From assembly GCA_003149565.1 (NCBI GenBank), contig QCWH01000017.1, forward strand, positions 25,128 through 74,067: 48,940 nt of DNA, given 5' to 3'. The notes below the pieces were generated by a model. It was not told the origin of the DNA. It saw only the letters and a list, made by a program, of their open reading frames with translations, and ran no database searches. A program made the position numbers and the translations under genes. Of the stretch, positions 16,831 through 25,213 are shown piece after piece (the stretch's first letter is position 1; every line of letters begins with the position of its first letter). This stretch comes from Marivita sp. XM-24bin2 (lineage in GTDB: Bacteria > Pseudomonadota > Alphaproteobacteria > Rhodobacterales > Rhodobacteraceae).

Positions 16831-17391
16831 ATGCCAATCGTGGAAGCGCACATCCTTGAAGGATACAGCCCCACCGAGAAATCCCGCCTCACTTCAGCTC
16901 TCACAGATGCGATTCGATTTGTCGTTCCGGCACCGGATGAGGCGATTACCGTGATGCTGCACGAATACCCGTCCGAGGCCTATGCCCGTGGCGGCCAGCA
17001 CCGCCAACCGGCCCCAGCCCTGCCCGATCCAGCCCAAATCGTGCGCGATTACCTCGCCGCGATGGAAGCCCGCGATCTGGACACCGCGCAGGGGATGCTG
17101 GGCGACGGCTTCCAGATGGTGTTCCCAGCGACCCAGCCGATGACGCAGCTTTCGGAACTGATCGAATGGTCCAAGGGTCGCTACAAGTTCGTCAAGAAAA
17201 CCTATGAAGGTTTTGACGCCATGCACAGCGGCGGTGTCGCGGTCGTTTACGCGCGCGGCACCTTGTATGGCGAATGGATGGACGGCGCCCCGTTCGAGGG
17301 CATCCGTTTCATCGACCGTTTCGAAATTTCCGGAGGCAAGATCGTGCGTCAGGACGTCTGGAACGACATGGCTGAGGTGCACGCGAAATGA
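16831..17391 (+). CDS. Fusion of 4-oxalocrotonate-tautomerase-like and SnoaL/NTF2-like domains
   Basis: This is a two-domain protein of 186 aa. Residues 1-60 (MPIVEAHILEGYSPTEKSRL) are tautomerase-superfamily-like, with Pro2, which becomes the N-terminal catalytic proline after Met removal. Residues about 70-185 (DPAQIVRDYLAAMEARDLDTAQ ... RFEISGGKIVRQDVWND, shown in part) look like a SnoaL/NTF2 fold, a frequent isomerase or small-ligand pocket. ATG 16831 has GGAGAGG in front; the longer frame upstream would run through the regulator gene and is not used. Its stop overlaps hyuB (ATGA). A role in isomerising an unsaturated keto- or dicarboxylic acid in the island is plausible. I do not know this exact fusion from characterised enzymes. 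Confidence 0.82.
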   Translation: MPIVEAHILEGYSPTEKSRLTSALTDAIRFVVPAPDEAITVMLHEYPSEAYARGGQHRQPAPALPDPAQIVRDYLAAMEARDLDTAQGMLGDGFQMVFPATQPMTQLSELIEWSKGRYKFVKKTYEGFDAMHSGGVAVVYARGTLYGEWMDGAPFEGIRFIDRFEISGGKIVRQDVWNDMAEVHAK

Positions 17392-19082
17392 GTGCCGCCA
17401 TCGACCCGATCACCCTCGCCGTTCTGGCTGGACGGATGGAGCAGATCGCCGACGAAATGGACGCGACCCTGTTCCGCGCCGCCTTCAACCCGATCATCGC
17501 CGAGGCGCATGATGCGTCACACGGTTTTTACCATGCCGATAGCGGCGACACTCTCGTGCAGGGCAAATCCGGTCTGCCGATCTTCGTCGGGGTCATGGCC
17601 TTTGCCGTGAAAGCCGTCATCGACAAAGCCGCCGAGGCCGGTGATCTGGATGATGGCGACATATACATCTTCAACGACGCCCATATGGGCGGCACGCACC
17701 TGTCCGACATGCGGCTGGTGCGCCCTTATTTCCGTGATGGGGAGCTGTTCTGCTACCTCGCCAGTGTCGGCCACTGGCACGATGTGGGTGGCGCGGTGCC
17801 GGGCAACTACAACCCCTCCGCCACCGAAGCCTTCCAAGAGGCGTTCATCCTGCCCCCGGTCAAGCTGGCCCGCGCCGGCGTGATCCAGCAGGACATCATC
17901 GACATCCTCTTGCGCAACACCCGCCTGCCGCAATCGGCGATGGGCGACCTGAACGGACAGTTGGGCGCCTTGGACCTCGGTGTGAAGCGGCTGGACGAGT
18001 TGCTAAACGAATACGGGGCCGAGACCGTGTCTGCGGCTTTGAACGCCTTGGGCGACCGCGCCGAAACGCTGATGCGCTCCGAACTGTCGGGTCTGCCGGA
18101 CGGGCGCTGGGAGGCGGTGGATTACCTCGACAATGACGGGATCACCGATGTTGCCCTGCCGATCAAAGTGGCGCTCGAGATCAAAGGCGACCGGATGGTG
18201 CTAGATTTCGAAGGCACCGCACCTGTGACCGCTGGCCCGGTGAACATCGCCTACCCGACCGCCGTGGCGACCGCCTATGTCGCGATCAAACACATCTTCC
18301 CCGACCTGCCCGCCAATGCCGGTGTCATGCGCCCGATTGATGTGCGTGTGCCGGACGGGTCGCTGCTTTCGGCCGAATTCCCGGCCCCCGTCGGCGGTTA
18401 TACCGAAACGATTCTGCGCATGATCGACGTGATTTTCAGCGCCGCGTCCCAAGCCGCGCCAGACCGCGTCGTTGCCAACGCTTATGGCACGATCAATGCG
18501 CTTTCCATCGCGGGCAAGCGGGCGAACGGACAGCGCTGGGTGATGTTCAGCTTCTACGGCGGCGGGCACGGCGGAAGCCGCGAGTCGGACGGTCTGAACC
18601 ATGGAAACGCGCCGATTTCCACCGCGACGATCCCGCCGATGGAAATCCTTGAGGCGGCCTATCCGGTGATGTTCCGCAAATGGGCCCTGCGCCCCGACAG
18701 CGCGGGCGCCGGTGCGCATCGCGGCGGTTTGGGCGCGACCTATGAGATTGAAGTGCTTGAAGAAAACGCCGAGGCGTTCCTGTTTGGTGAACGCGGCCGG
18801 TTCGCTCCGCAGGGTGTGCAGGGCGGCTGCACAGGGGCGATGAACGTGTTTCACTACGAGCAAGCGGATGGGTGGAAGACCCCGCCGCTGGCGTCGAAAA
18901 TGCTCGGGATCAAGCTGACCAAAGGCCAGGCGGTGCGCCTGGACACCCCAGGTGGAGGTGGCTACGGCGCAGCGTCCGACCGGGATGCAAGCGCAGTCGC
19001 CCGCGACGTGGCGCTGGGATACCTGACACCGGACAAAGCGACCGAGCTTTACGGCCCCGCATGGAAAGAGGTCGCGGCATGA
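17388..19082 (+). CDS. hyuB: Hydantoinase B / oxoprolinase family subunit (HyuB)
   Basis: This is the B subunit of an ATP-dependent hydantoinase/oxoprolinase-type amidohydrolase, which works with HyuA to open lactam or cyclic imide rings (5-oxoproline, hydantoins, caprolactam). The 564-aa protein starts DPITLAVLAGRMEQIADEMDATL, the typical opening. It has FNDAHMGGTHLSDM, with the metal-site-like His residues, VGHWHDVGG and a C-terminal SAGAGAHRGGLGATYEIE. It lies inside a chain of overlapping genes (ATGA with both neighbours). The usual partner hyuA follows directly. The substrate cannot be read from the sequence. Confidence 0.93.
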   Translation: MSAAIDPITLAVLAGRMEQIADEMDATLFRAAFNPIIAEAHDASHGFYHADSGDTLVQGKSGLPIFVGVMAFAVKAVIDKAAEAGDLDDGDIYIFNDAHMGGTHLSDMRLVRPYFRDGELFCYLASVGHWHDVGGAVPGNYNPSATEAFQEAFILPPVKLARAGVIQQDIIDILLRNTRLPQSAMGDLNGQLGALDLGVKRLDELLNEYGAETVSAALNALGDRAETLMRSELSGLPDGRWEAVDYLDNDGITDVALPIKVALEIKGDRMVLDFEGTAPVTAGPVNIAYPTAVATAYVAIKHIFPDLPANAGVMRPIDVRVPDGSLLSAEFPAPVGGYTETILRMIDVIFSAASQAAPDRVVANAYGTINALSIAGKRANGQRWVMFSFYGGGHGGSRESDGLNHGNAPISTATIPPMEILEAAYPVMFRKWALRPDSAGAGAHRGGLGATYEIEVLEENAEAFLFGERGRFAPQGVQGGCTGAMNVFHYEQADGWKTPPLASKMLGIKLTKGQAVRLDTPGGGGYGAASDRDASAVARDVALGYLTPDKATELYGPAWKEVAA

Positions 19083-21136
19083 GCAAGATGATCGGCGTTG
19101 ATGTCGGCGGCACCTTTACCGACGTGTTCGTGCTGGACGAGGCCACCGGCACCGCGACCGTCGCCAAGGTGCCCACGACCCGTCCCGACCAGTCGGGCGG
19201 TTTTTTGGATGGGATCGGCCAGCAGGTCGCTGACCTCTCTACCGTCGCGGCGGTTGTGCACGGCACCACCGCCGGAACCAATGCTCTGCTCGAGCGCAAA
19301 GGCGCAAAGATCGGCGTGATCACCACTCACGGACTCCGCGACGTTCTTGAAATGCGCCGCCGCGACAGGCCCCGCACTTGGGGCCTGCGCGGCGATTTCG
19401 AGCCCGTTGTGCCGCGCAATCTGCGCCTTGAGGTGCCGGAACGAACGCTTGCCGATGGTACGATCCGCACGCCCGTTGATCTGGACGCGGTCAAGGCAGC
19501 CGCCAAGCAGTTGATCGACGAAGGCTGTCTGGCGGTCGCGATCCTGTTCGCCAACGCCTATGCAAATGCCGAGAACGAGGCCAAGGCTGTTGAGGCCGTC
19601 CGCGCCATGTGGCCCAACGACCATGTGAGCTGTTCGTCGGAAATCCTGCCGGAAATCCGAGAATTCGAACGCTTCTCGACCACCGCGCTGAACGCCTATC
19701 TGCAACCCGAAGTGTCGGGCTATATCAACCGTCTGGATCAAGCACTGACCAAGGGCGGGTTCGGCGGCGAGTTCATGATCGTGCAGTCCAACGGCGGCGT
19801 CATGGGGACCGACACCGCCTGCCGCCTGCCCATTCGCACGGCCCTGTCCGGCCCCGCCGCTGGCGTGATCGCCGCCGGGCATATCGCGACAACTGCGGGT
19901 TTTGAGAACGTCATCACCGGTGACATGGGTGGCACCAGCTTTGACGTGGCGCTGATCGCCAAGGGGCAGTCCATGCTGTCGCCGCAGACCTCCATCGATT
20001 TCGGCATGGTGGTGCGCAACCCGATGATCGAGATCACGACGATTGGCGCCGGTGGTGGCTCCATCGCGTGGGTCGACAAGGGTGGCCTCTTGAACATCGG
20101 GCCTGAGAGTGCTGGATCGACACCCGGCCCTGTGGCCTATGGTCAGGGCAATGACCGCCCGACCGTGACCGATGCGAATGTCGTGCTGGGCCGGATCGAT
20201 CCCAACAATCCCATCGGGGGAAAGCTGAGCCGTCTGGATGTGGATGCGGCTGCAAAGGCCATCGACATCCATGTCGGATCAAAGCTTGGCCTGACCACCA
20301 TCGAGGCCGCCGAAGCCATTCTGCGCGTCGCCAATTCGCGCATGGCGGGCGCAATCCGTCTGGTCAGCATCGAACGCGGGTTCGATCCCAAGCGGTTCGC
20401 CTTCATGCCCTTCGGTGGCGGTGGCGCGCTGCACACCGGCGCGATCCTGAAAGAGGTCGGCATCGGCAGCGCGATTGTCCCGCGCTATCCCGGTGTGACC
20501 AGCGCGATGGGTTGCGTGATTGCCGACATGCGGCAGGATTTCGTGCAGACGATCAACTCGTTGACGGCTACCCTCGACACAAATGCGCTGCGCGAGGTGA
20601 TGCAGAAGCATATCGACGATGGGATGGCCCTGCTCGATGCTGCGCAATCCAGGTTCGAGGCGCGCGATATCGTGGTTGAATTGGACATGGCCTATGTCGG
20701 ACAGACCCATACTGTCGCTGTGCCCCTACCGATCAAGGTCGAAGGCACCACTGTGACAGCGCCCACGATTACCAACGTCGAAGCCGCGTTTGATGCCGCC
20801 TACCAAGCCACCTATGGACGCCTGCTCAAGAACGGCACACGTCGGGTGATGAACCTTAGGACCGCCGTGATCGGGCGGCGGCCCAAGTTTGACCTGACCA
20901 CGCTGGCCCCCAAGGGCGGGTCGGTCGAGGCCGCACATACCGGAAGCCGCAAGGTGCATTTCGGCGATACGTGGTTCGACACCGCGATCTACAACCGCCT
21001 TGCCCTACCCGTCGGTGCCGAGGTCAAAGGCCCCGCAATCCTTGTACAGCCGGACACAACCGTGCTGGTCGATCCCGGCCTGACCGCCAGGGTCGACACC
21101 TGCGGCAACACCATCATCACACGGGATGAGGACTGA
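19079..21136 (+). CDS. hyuA: Hydantoinase A / oxoprolinase family subunit (HyuA)
   Basis: This is the ATP-binding A subunit of the hydantoinase/oxoprolinase complex; it activates the ring amide by phosphorylation so that HyuB can open it. It is 685 aa from ATG 19079, which overlaps the hyuB stop. The longer reading frame starting at 18872 lies inside hyuB and is discarded. The actin-like ATPase motifs are present: GVDVGGTFTDVFVLDEATG at the N-terminus, VVHGTTAGTNALLERKG and GDMGGTSFDVALI (second phosphate loop). Order and overlap with hyuB leave little doubt about the complex. Acetone/acetophenone carboxylases are distant relatives, but their gamma subunit gene is absent. Confidence 0.93.
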   Translation: MSKMIGVDVGGTFTDVFVLDEATGTATVAKVPTTRPDQSGGFLDGIGQQVADLSTVAAVVHGTTAGTNALLERKGAKIGVITTHGLRDVLEMRRRDRPRTWGLRGDFEPVVPRNLRLEVPERTLADGTIRTPVDLDAVKAAAKQLIDEGCLAVAILFANAYANAENEAKAVEAVRAMWPNDHVSCSSEILPEIREFERFSTTALNAYLQPEVSGYINRLDQALTKGGFGGEFMIVQSNGGVMGTDTACRLPIRTALSGPAAGVIAAGHIATTAGFENVITGDMGGTSFDVALIAKGQSMLSPQTSIDFGMVVRNPMIEITTIGAGGGSIAWVDKGGLLNIGPESAGSTPGPVAYGQGNDRPTVTDANVVLGRIDPNNPIGGKLSRLDVDAAAKAIDIHVGSKLGLTTIEAAEAILRVANSRMAGAIRLVSIERGFDPKRFAFMPFGGGGALHTGAILKEVGIGSAIVPRYPGVTSAMGCVIADMRQDFVQTINSLTATLDTNALREVMQKHIDDGMALLDAAQSRFEARDIVVELDMAYVGQTHTVAVPLPIKVEGTTVTAPTITNVEAAFDAAYQATYGRLLKNGTRRVMNLRTAVIGRRPKFDLTTLAPKGGSVEAAHTGSRKVHFGDTWFDTAIYNRLALPVGAEVKGPAILVQPDTTVLVDPGLTARVDTCGNTIITRDED

Positions 21137-21139
21137 GAC

Positions 21140-21745
21140 ATGGCCCACACAATCGACCCAAAGCGCACGGCCCTTCTGACCATCGACCTGCAGAACGACT
21201 TTCTGCACCCCGAAGGTGCCTATGGCCGCGCCGGACAGACGGCCGAGGCGATCACCGCCCTGCCTGCCCGGATCAAACCGGTTGTGGACGCGCTGCGTGC
21301 CAAGGGCGGCACCTATATCAGCGCGCAGTTTACGCTGGTGCCGGGTCCGAATGATGAACCGCTCATCGCACCGCACCTGAAAGAGTTGCGGCCGTTCCTT
21401 GGCAAGGGCGACTTTGCTCCCGGCAAGTTCGGGCACAACTTGGTCGATGCTTTGGCACCGGCGGATTACACCATTGAAAAGGTCGCCTATTCCGCGCTCT
21501 ACCAGACGCGGCTGGAATACATCCTTCGGGCGCTGGATATCGACACGCTGATCATCGGCGGCATCGTCACCAATGGCGGGGTCGCGAGCACGGTGCGTGA
21601 CGCGCATCTGCGGAACCTGCACACCATCCTGCTGTCCGATGGCTGTGCCGCCTTCAAACAAGAGGTGCACGACGCCACATTGCTGTCGCTGGCGTCGGTC
21701 TGCCCGAACGTGACCTGCGCCGAGATGCTGGAAACTCTGACATGA
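21140..21745 (+). CDS. Isochorismatase-fold hydrolase lacking the catalytic cysteine
   Basis: This 201-aa alpha/beta protein belongs to the isochorismatase/nicotinamidase superfamily. Asp16 in LLTIDLQNDFLHPEG and Lys114 in YTIEKVAYSAL match the catalytic Asp and Lys. At the position of the nucleophilic Cys (VTNxCVxST in amidases) the sequence is GGIVTNGGVAST, so Gly147 replaces Cys. In EntB and PhzD, true isochorismatases, the Cys is also replaced, so a vinyl-ether or other non-thiol hydrolysis is possible; a standard amidase mechanism is not. It lies 3 bases after hyuA and overlaps the next gene, so it certainly belongs to the catabolic operon. Its reaction is open. Confidence 0.85.
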   Translation: MAHTIDPKRTALLTIDLQNDFLHPEGAYGRAGQTAEAITALPARIKPVVDALRAKGGTYISAQFTLVPGPNDEPLIAPHLKELRPFLGKGDFAPGKFGHNLVDALAPADYTIEKVAYSALYQTRLEYILRALDIDTLIIGGIVTNGGVASTVRDAHLRNLHTILLSDGCAAFKQEVHDATLLSLASVCPNVTCAEMLETLT

Positions 21746-22611
21746 GCCTGAAGACCCGCCTTGCCTCTGACGAGATCCTTGTCGCGCCGGGTGTCTACGA
21801 CGCCCTGACGGCGGCGCTTGCGGCACAAGCCGGGTTTGAGGCGCTGTATCTCAGCGGCGCAGCGGTCGCCTATACCCGGCTGGGTCGACCGGACATCGGC
21901 CTCACCTCGGTCAGCGAAATGTCCGACACGATGGCGCTGATCCGCGACCGCGTGGACATCCCGGTCATCATCGACGCCGACACAGGGTTTGGCAACGCGC
22001 TGAACGCGCAACGGACCATGCGGCTATACGAACGCGCAGGGGCCAATGCGTTGCAGGTCGAAGACCAGACCTATCCGAAACGTTGCGGGCATCTGGCTGA
22101 GAAATCCATCATTCCCGCACAGGAAATGGTCGGCAAGATCGCAGCGATGGCGGATGCACGGGCCAGCGATGAGACCCTGATCATCGCCCGCACCGATGCG
22201 GTGGCTGTCGAAGGCTTCGACGCCGCCATCGACCGGGCCGAGGCTTATGTCGCGGCAGGGGCCGATGCGCTCTTCATCGAAGCGCTGCGGTCGGTGGACG
22301 AGATGAAGACGGTGACAGAGCGGTTCAAGGATCGTGTGCCGCTGCTGGTGAACATGGTCGAAGGCGGCGCGACGCCGATCCAGAACGCGTCTTTCCTCAA
22401 CGACCTTGGGTTCTCTATCGTGATCTTCCCCGGCGGAATCGTGCGCGCCTTGGCGCATACGGCTGAAAGCTATTACCAGAGCCTGATGGCCACCGGCAGC
22501 AACCGCGCCTTTGCCGACCGGATGTTCGATTTCGGCGGGTTGAACGACCGGTTGGGCACGGACGAGATGCTGGCCCTGGGCAAACATTACGAGTCCGGCG
22601 AGCACGACTGA
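21742..22611 (+). CDS. Isocitrate lyase/PEP mutase family C-C lyase (2,3-dimethylmalate or methylisocitrate lyase-like)
   Basis: This is a TIM-barrel lyase of 289 aa. Signature residues are DADTGFGN (Asp78, Asp80, metal-binding), QVEDQTYPKRCGH (Glu107-Asp108 and catalytic Cys115 in the KRCGH loop) and IARTDA. The Cys-containing loop marks lyases that cut 2-methyl- or 2,3-dialkyl-malates/isocitrates, as distinct from phosphonate mutases. In the nicotinate pathway of Eubacterium barkeri, 2,3-dimethylmalate lyase follows a LeuCD-like dimethylmaleate hydratase, the same enzyme pair found in this island. Oxaloacetate decarboxylase or carboxyPEP mutase activity is less likely but possible. It overlaps the previous gene by ATGA. 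Confidence 0.88.
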   Translation: MSLKTRLASDEILVAPGVYDALTAALAAQAGFEALYLSGAAVAYTRLGRPDIGLTSVSEMSDTMALIRDRVDIPVIIDADTGFGNALNAQRTMRLYERAGANALQVEDQTYPKRCGHLAEKSIIPAQEMVGKIAAMADARASDETLIIARTDAVAVEGFDAAIDRAEAYVAAGADALFIEALRSVDEMKTVTERFKDRVPLLVNMVEGGATPIQNASFLNDLGFSIVIFPGGIVRALAHTAESYYQSLMATGSNRAFADRMFDFGGLNDRLGTDEMLALGKHYESGEHD

Positions 22612-22614
22612 GCC

Positions 22615-24006
22615 ATGCCCATCCTGCCACCGCCTGACACCGGGTTCGATCTTGAAGCGCCGATCCTGATTGTCGGCGCGGGGGCATGTGGTCTGGTCGC
22701 CGCGCTGACAGCGCATGATGCCGGGGCATCGGTTCTGGTGATAGAGGCAGATGCCGCACCCTCCGGGTCCACCGCACTCTCCGCCGGGCTGATCCCGGCG
22801 GCAGGCACGCGGTTTCAGCGGGAAGCGGGGATCGAGGACAGTGCCGACCTTTTCGCGCGGGACATCCAGAAGAAGGCGAAGGGCGAGAACCCTCAGGAGC
22901 TTGTCGATTTATTGGCTGGCCACTCGGGCAAAGTGATCGAATGGCTGGCGGACAAGTTCGACATGCCATTCTCGGTTGTGACCGATTTCGACTATCCGGG
23001 GCACTCCCGCAGGCGGATGCACGGGCTTCCCACCCGCGCAGGGCGTGAATTGATCGACAGGCTGCGCGCCGCCTGCGAGGCGCAGGGGATCGACATAATC
23101 TGCAACCGCCGCGCGACCTCGCTTTTCGTCGAGGGCGACACCGTCAAAGGCGTACGGTTGGAAGGGCCGAACGGTACGGAAGATGTGGGCTGCGGCGCAC
23201 TGATCCTTGCCTGCAACGGCTATGGCGGCAATCGCGCCATGGTGCGCCAGTTCATGCCAGAGATCGAAAACGCGGTCTGGTTTGGGCATGACTACAATCA
23301 GGGCGATGCCGTGACTTGGGGCGAGGCGCTTGGGGCGGAAACGCTGCATTTGGGTGCCTATCAGGGCCACGGGAATGTCGCGCATCCGCAGGGAATCCTG
23401 ATCACTTGGGCGGTAATCACCAAAGGTGGCGTGCAAGTGAACCTGAATGGCGCGCGATTCTGGGACGAGAGCCAGGGCTACTCTGAAGCCGCCCGCGCGG
23501 TGCTGGCCCAGCCGGAGGGCATCGCCTGGACGATCTTTGACAGACGCATCGCAGGCATCGCGCGGCAGTTTCAGGACTTCAAGGATGCCGAGGCCATCGG
23601 CGCAATCCGCACCGCCAACACTTTGGCCGAATTGGCAGCTGTCACCGGACTGCCGGAAGACACGTTGACGCAGACGATCACCAGCATTCCCACAGACGGG
23701 CCTGACGCTTTTGGACGCAGCTTCCTTGGCGAACCGCTCAAACCGCCTTACTGTGCGGTAAAAGTGACCGGAGCCTTGTTCCACACGCAGGGTGGTTTGC
23801 GCGTCGATCAAGACGCCCGCGTCTGTAAAACCGACGGTGGCGTCTTTAAAAACCTCTTTGCGGCGGGAGGTGCTGCGGTGGGTGTTTCAGGTTCCGGTGA
23901 TAGCGGTTATCTATCCGGCAATGGGCTGCTGGCAGCGACGGTTCTGGGGCATATCGCCGGATCGGCTGCCGCCAATGACATGAAAGAGGAGCATGGACAT
24001 GCTTGA
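22615..24006 (+). CDS. FAD-dependent fumarate-reductase-like oxidoreductase
   Basis: This flavoprotein of 463 aa belongs to the succinate dehydrogenase/fumarate reductase flavoprotein superfamily. It has an N-terminal dinucleotide-binding motif GAGACG (residues 21-26) followed by Glu35 for the FAD ribose, a mid-protein [16 protein letters not shown] segment, and a C-terminal [15 protein letters not shown] and [15 protein letters not shown] typical of this fold. No signal peptide, Tat motif or heme site is visible, so it is a soluble cytoplasmic reductase or dehydrogenase. In this operon it may reduce an activated C=C bond of an unsaturated acid or oxidise a saturated one. Its start is 3 bases after the lyase stop, and its end overlaps the acyl-CoA dehydrogenase gene. 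Confidence 0.85.
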   Translation: MPILPPPDTGFDLEAPILIVGAGACGLVAALTAHDAGASVLVIEADAAPSGSTALSAGLIPAAGTRFQREAGIEDSADLFARDIQKKAKGENPQELVDLLAGHSGKVIEWLADKFDMPFSVVTDFDYPGHSRRRMHGLPTRAGRELIDRLRAACEAQGIDIICNRRATSLFVEGDTVKGVRLEGPNGTEDVGCGALILACNGYGGNRAMVRQFMPEIENAVWFGHDYNQGDAVTWGEALGAETLHLGAYQGHGNVAHPQGILITWAVITKGGVQVNLNGARFWDESQGYSEAARAVLAQPEGIAWTIFDRRIAGIARQFQDFKDAEAIGAIRTANTLAELAAVTGLPEDTLTQTITSIPTDGPDAFGRSFLGEPLKPPYCAVKVTGALFHTQGGLRVDQDARVCKTDGGVFKNLFAAGGAAVGVSGSGDSGYLSGNGLLAATVLGHIAGSAAANDMKEEHGHA

Positions 24007-25213
24007 TGCGTCACACGCGGGTCACGGACCCTCACTCGCCAAATTCGACTGGCAGGACCCTCTGGGCCTGAGCGCGGCTCTGTCCGAGGAAGAGCGCATG
24101 ATCGCGGAGAGCGCTGCGGCCTATGCGTCGGACAAACTGCTGCCGCGCGTGACGGACATGTATCTGAACGAAGGTGTGGCCCCCGAGATTTTCGCCGAGA
24201 TGGGCGAGATGGGCCTGCTGGGCGTGACCATTCCCGAAGAGTTCGGCGGTCTGGGCGCGGGATATGTGAGCTATGGCCTTGTCGCCCGCGAAGTCGAACG
24301 CATCGACAGCGGGTATCGGTCGATGATGAGCGTTCAAAGCTCTTTGGTCATGTATCCGATCCACGCCTATGGCAGCGATGAACAGCGCAAGAAATACCTG
24401 CCGGGTCTGGCTGCAGGCACGCTGATAGGCTGCTTTGGTCTGACCGAACCCGATGCCGGATCCGATCCTGCGGGGATGAAGACCGTCGCCAAGAAAACCG
24501 ACGGGGGCTACGTCATCAACGGGGCCAAGATGTGGATTTCGAACAGTCCGATCGCGGATGTGTTCGTCGTCTGGGCCAAGTCCGAAGCGCATGACGGCGC
24601 GATCCGGGGTTTCGTCCTTGAAAAAGGCATGAAAGGTCTCAGCGCCCCCAAGATCAACGGCAAACTGTCCCTGCGCGCGTCGATCACCGGCGAGATCGTA
24701 ATGAAGGATGTCGAGGTCGGAGAAGACGCGTTGCTGCCGGGTGTCGAAGGCCTGAAAGGGCCTTTCGGCTGTCTGAACCGCGCGCGCTATGGCATCGCGT
24801 GGGGCGTGATGGGGGCGGCTGAGGACAGCTGGCACCGCGCACGCCAGTACGGTTTGGACCGCACGCAGTTCGGTCGCCCGCTCGCGCAGACACAGCTTTT
24901 CCAGAAGAAACTCGCTGACATGCAGACCGAGATCACGCTGGGCTTGCACGCAGCATTGCAGGTTGGTCGCATGCTTGACGCTGGCACTGCTGCGCCCGAG
25001 GCAATCAGCCTGATCAAACGCAACAATTGCGGCAAGGCTTTGGACATCGCGCGCAATGCCCGCGACATGCATGGCGGCAACGGGATCATGGCCGAGTACC
25101 ATGTCATGCGCCACGCGCAGAACCTTGAAACGGTCAACACCTATGAGGGAACCCATGACGTGCACGCCCTCATCCTTGGCCGGGCACAGACAGGGTTGCA
25201 GGCGTTCTTCTGA
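23999..25213 (+). CDS. gcdH: Acyl-CoA dehydrogenase, glutaryl-CoA dehydrogenase-like
   Basis: This FAD acyl-CoA dehydrogenase closely resembles glutaryl-CoA dehydrogenase, which oxidises and decarboxylates glutaryl-CoA to crotonyl-CoA. The 404-aa product shows the GCDH block [16 protein letters not shown], where Arg107 corresponds to the residue that binds the distal carboxylate, and the catalytic Glu383 in [21 protein letters not shown] is the usual FAD/substrate loop. I prefer ATG 23999 over 23993 because AAAGAGGAG ends about 7 bases before it. The CoA-transferase gene follows with a one-base overlap, a common pairing for glutarate activation. A methylated or longer dicarboxyl-CoA could also be the substrate. 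Confidence 0.88.
   Translation: MLDASHAGHGPSLAKFDWQDPLGLSAALSEEERMIAESAAAYASDKLLPRVTDMYLNEGVAPEIFAEMGEMGLLGVTIPEEFGGLGAGYVSYGLVAREVERIDSGYRSMMSVQSSLVMYPIHAYGSDEQRKKYLPGLAAGTLIGCFGLTEPDAGSDPAGMKTVAKKTDGGYVINGAKMWISNSPIADVFVVWAKSEAHDGAIRGFVLEKGMKGLSAPKINGKLSLRASITGEIVMKDVEVGEDALLPGVEGLKGPFGCLNRARYGIAWGVMGAAEDSWHRARQYGLDRTQFGRPLAQTQLFQKKLADMQTEITLGLHAALQVGRMLDAGTAAPEAISLIKRNNCGKALDIARNARDMHGGNGIMAEYHVMRHAQNLETVNTYEGTHDVHALILGRAQTGLQAFF

Noticed and set aside
18872-19078. Longer HyuA start inside hyuB
   Set aside because: The family start MSKMIGVDVGGTFTD is at 19079 and overlaps the hyuB stop as expected for a coupled pair.
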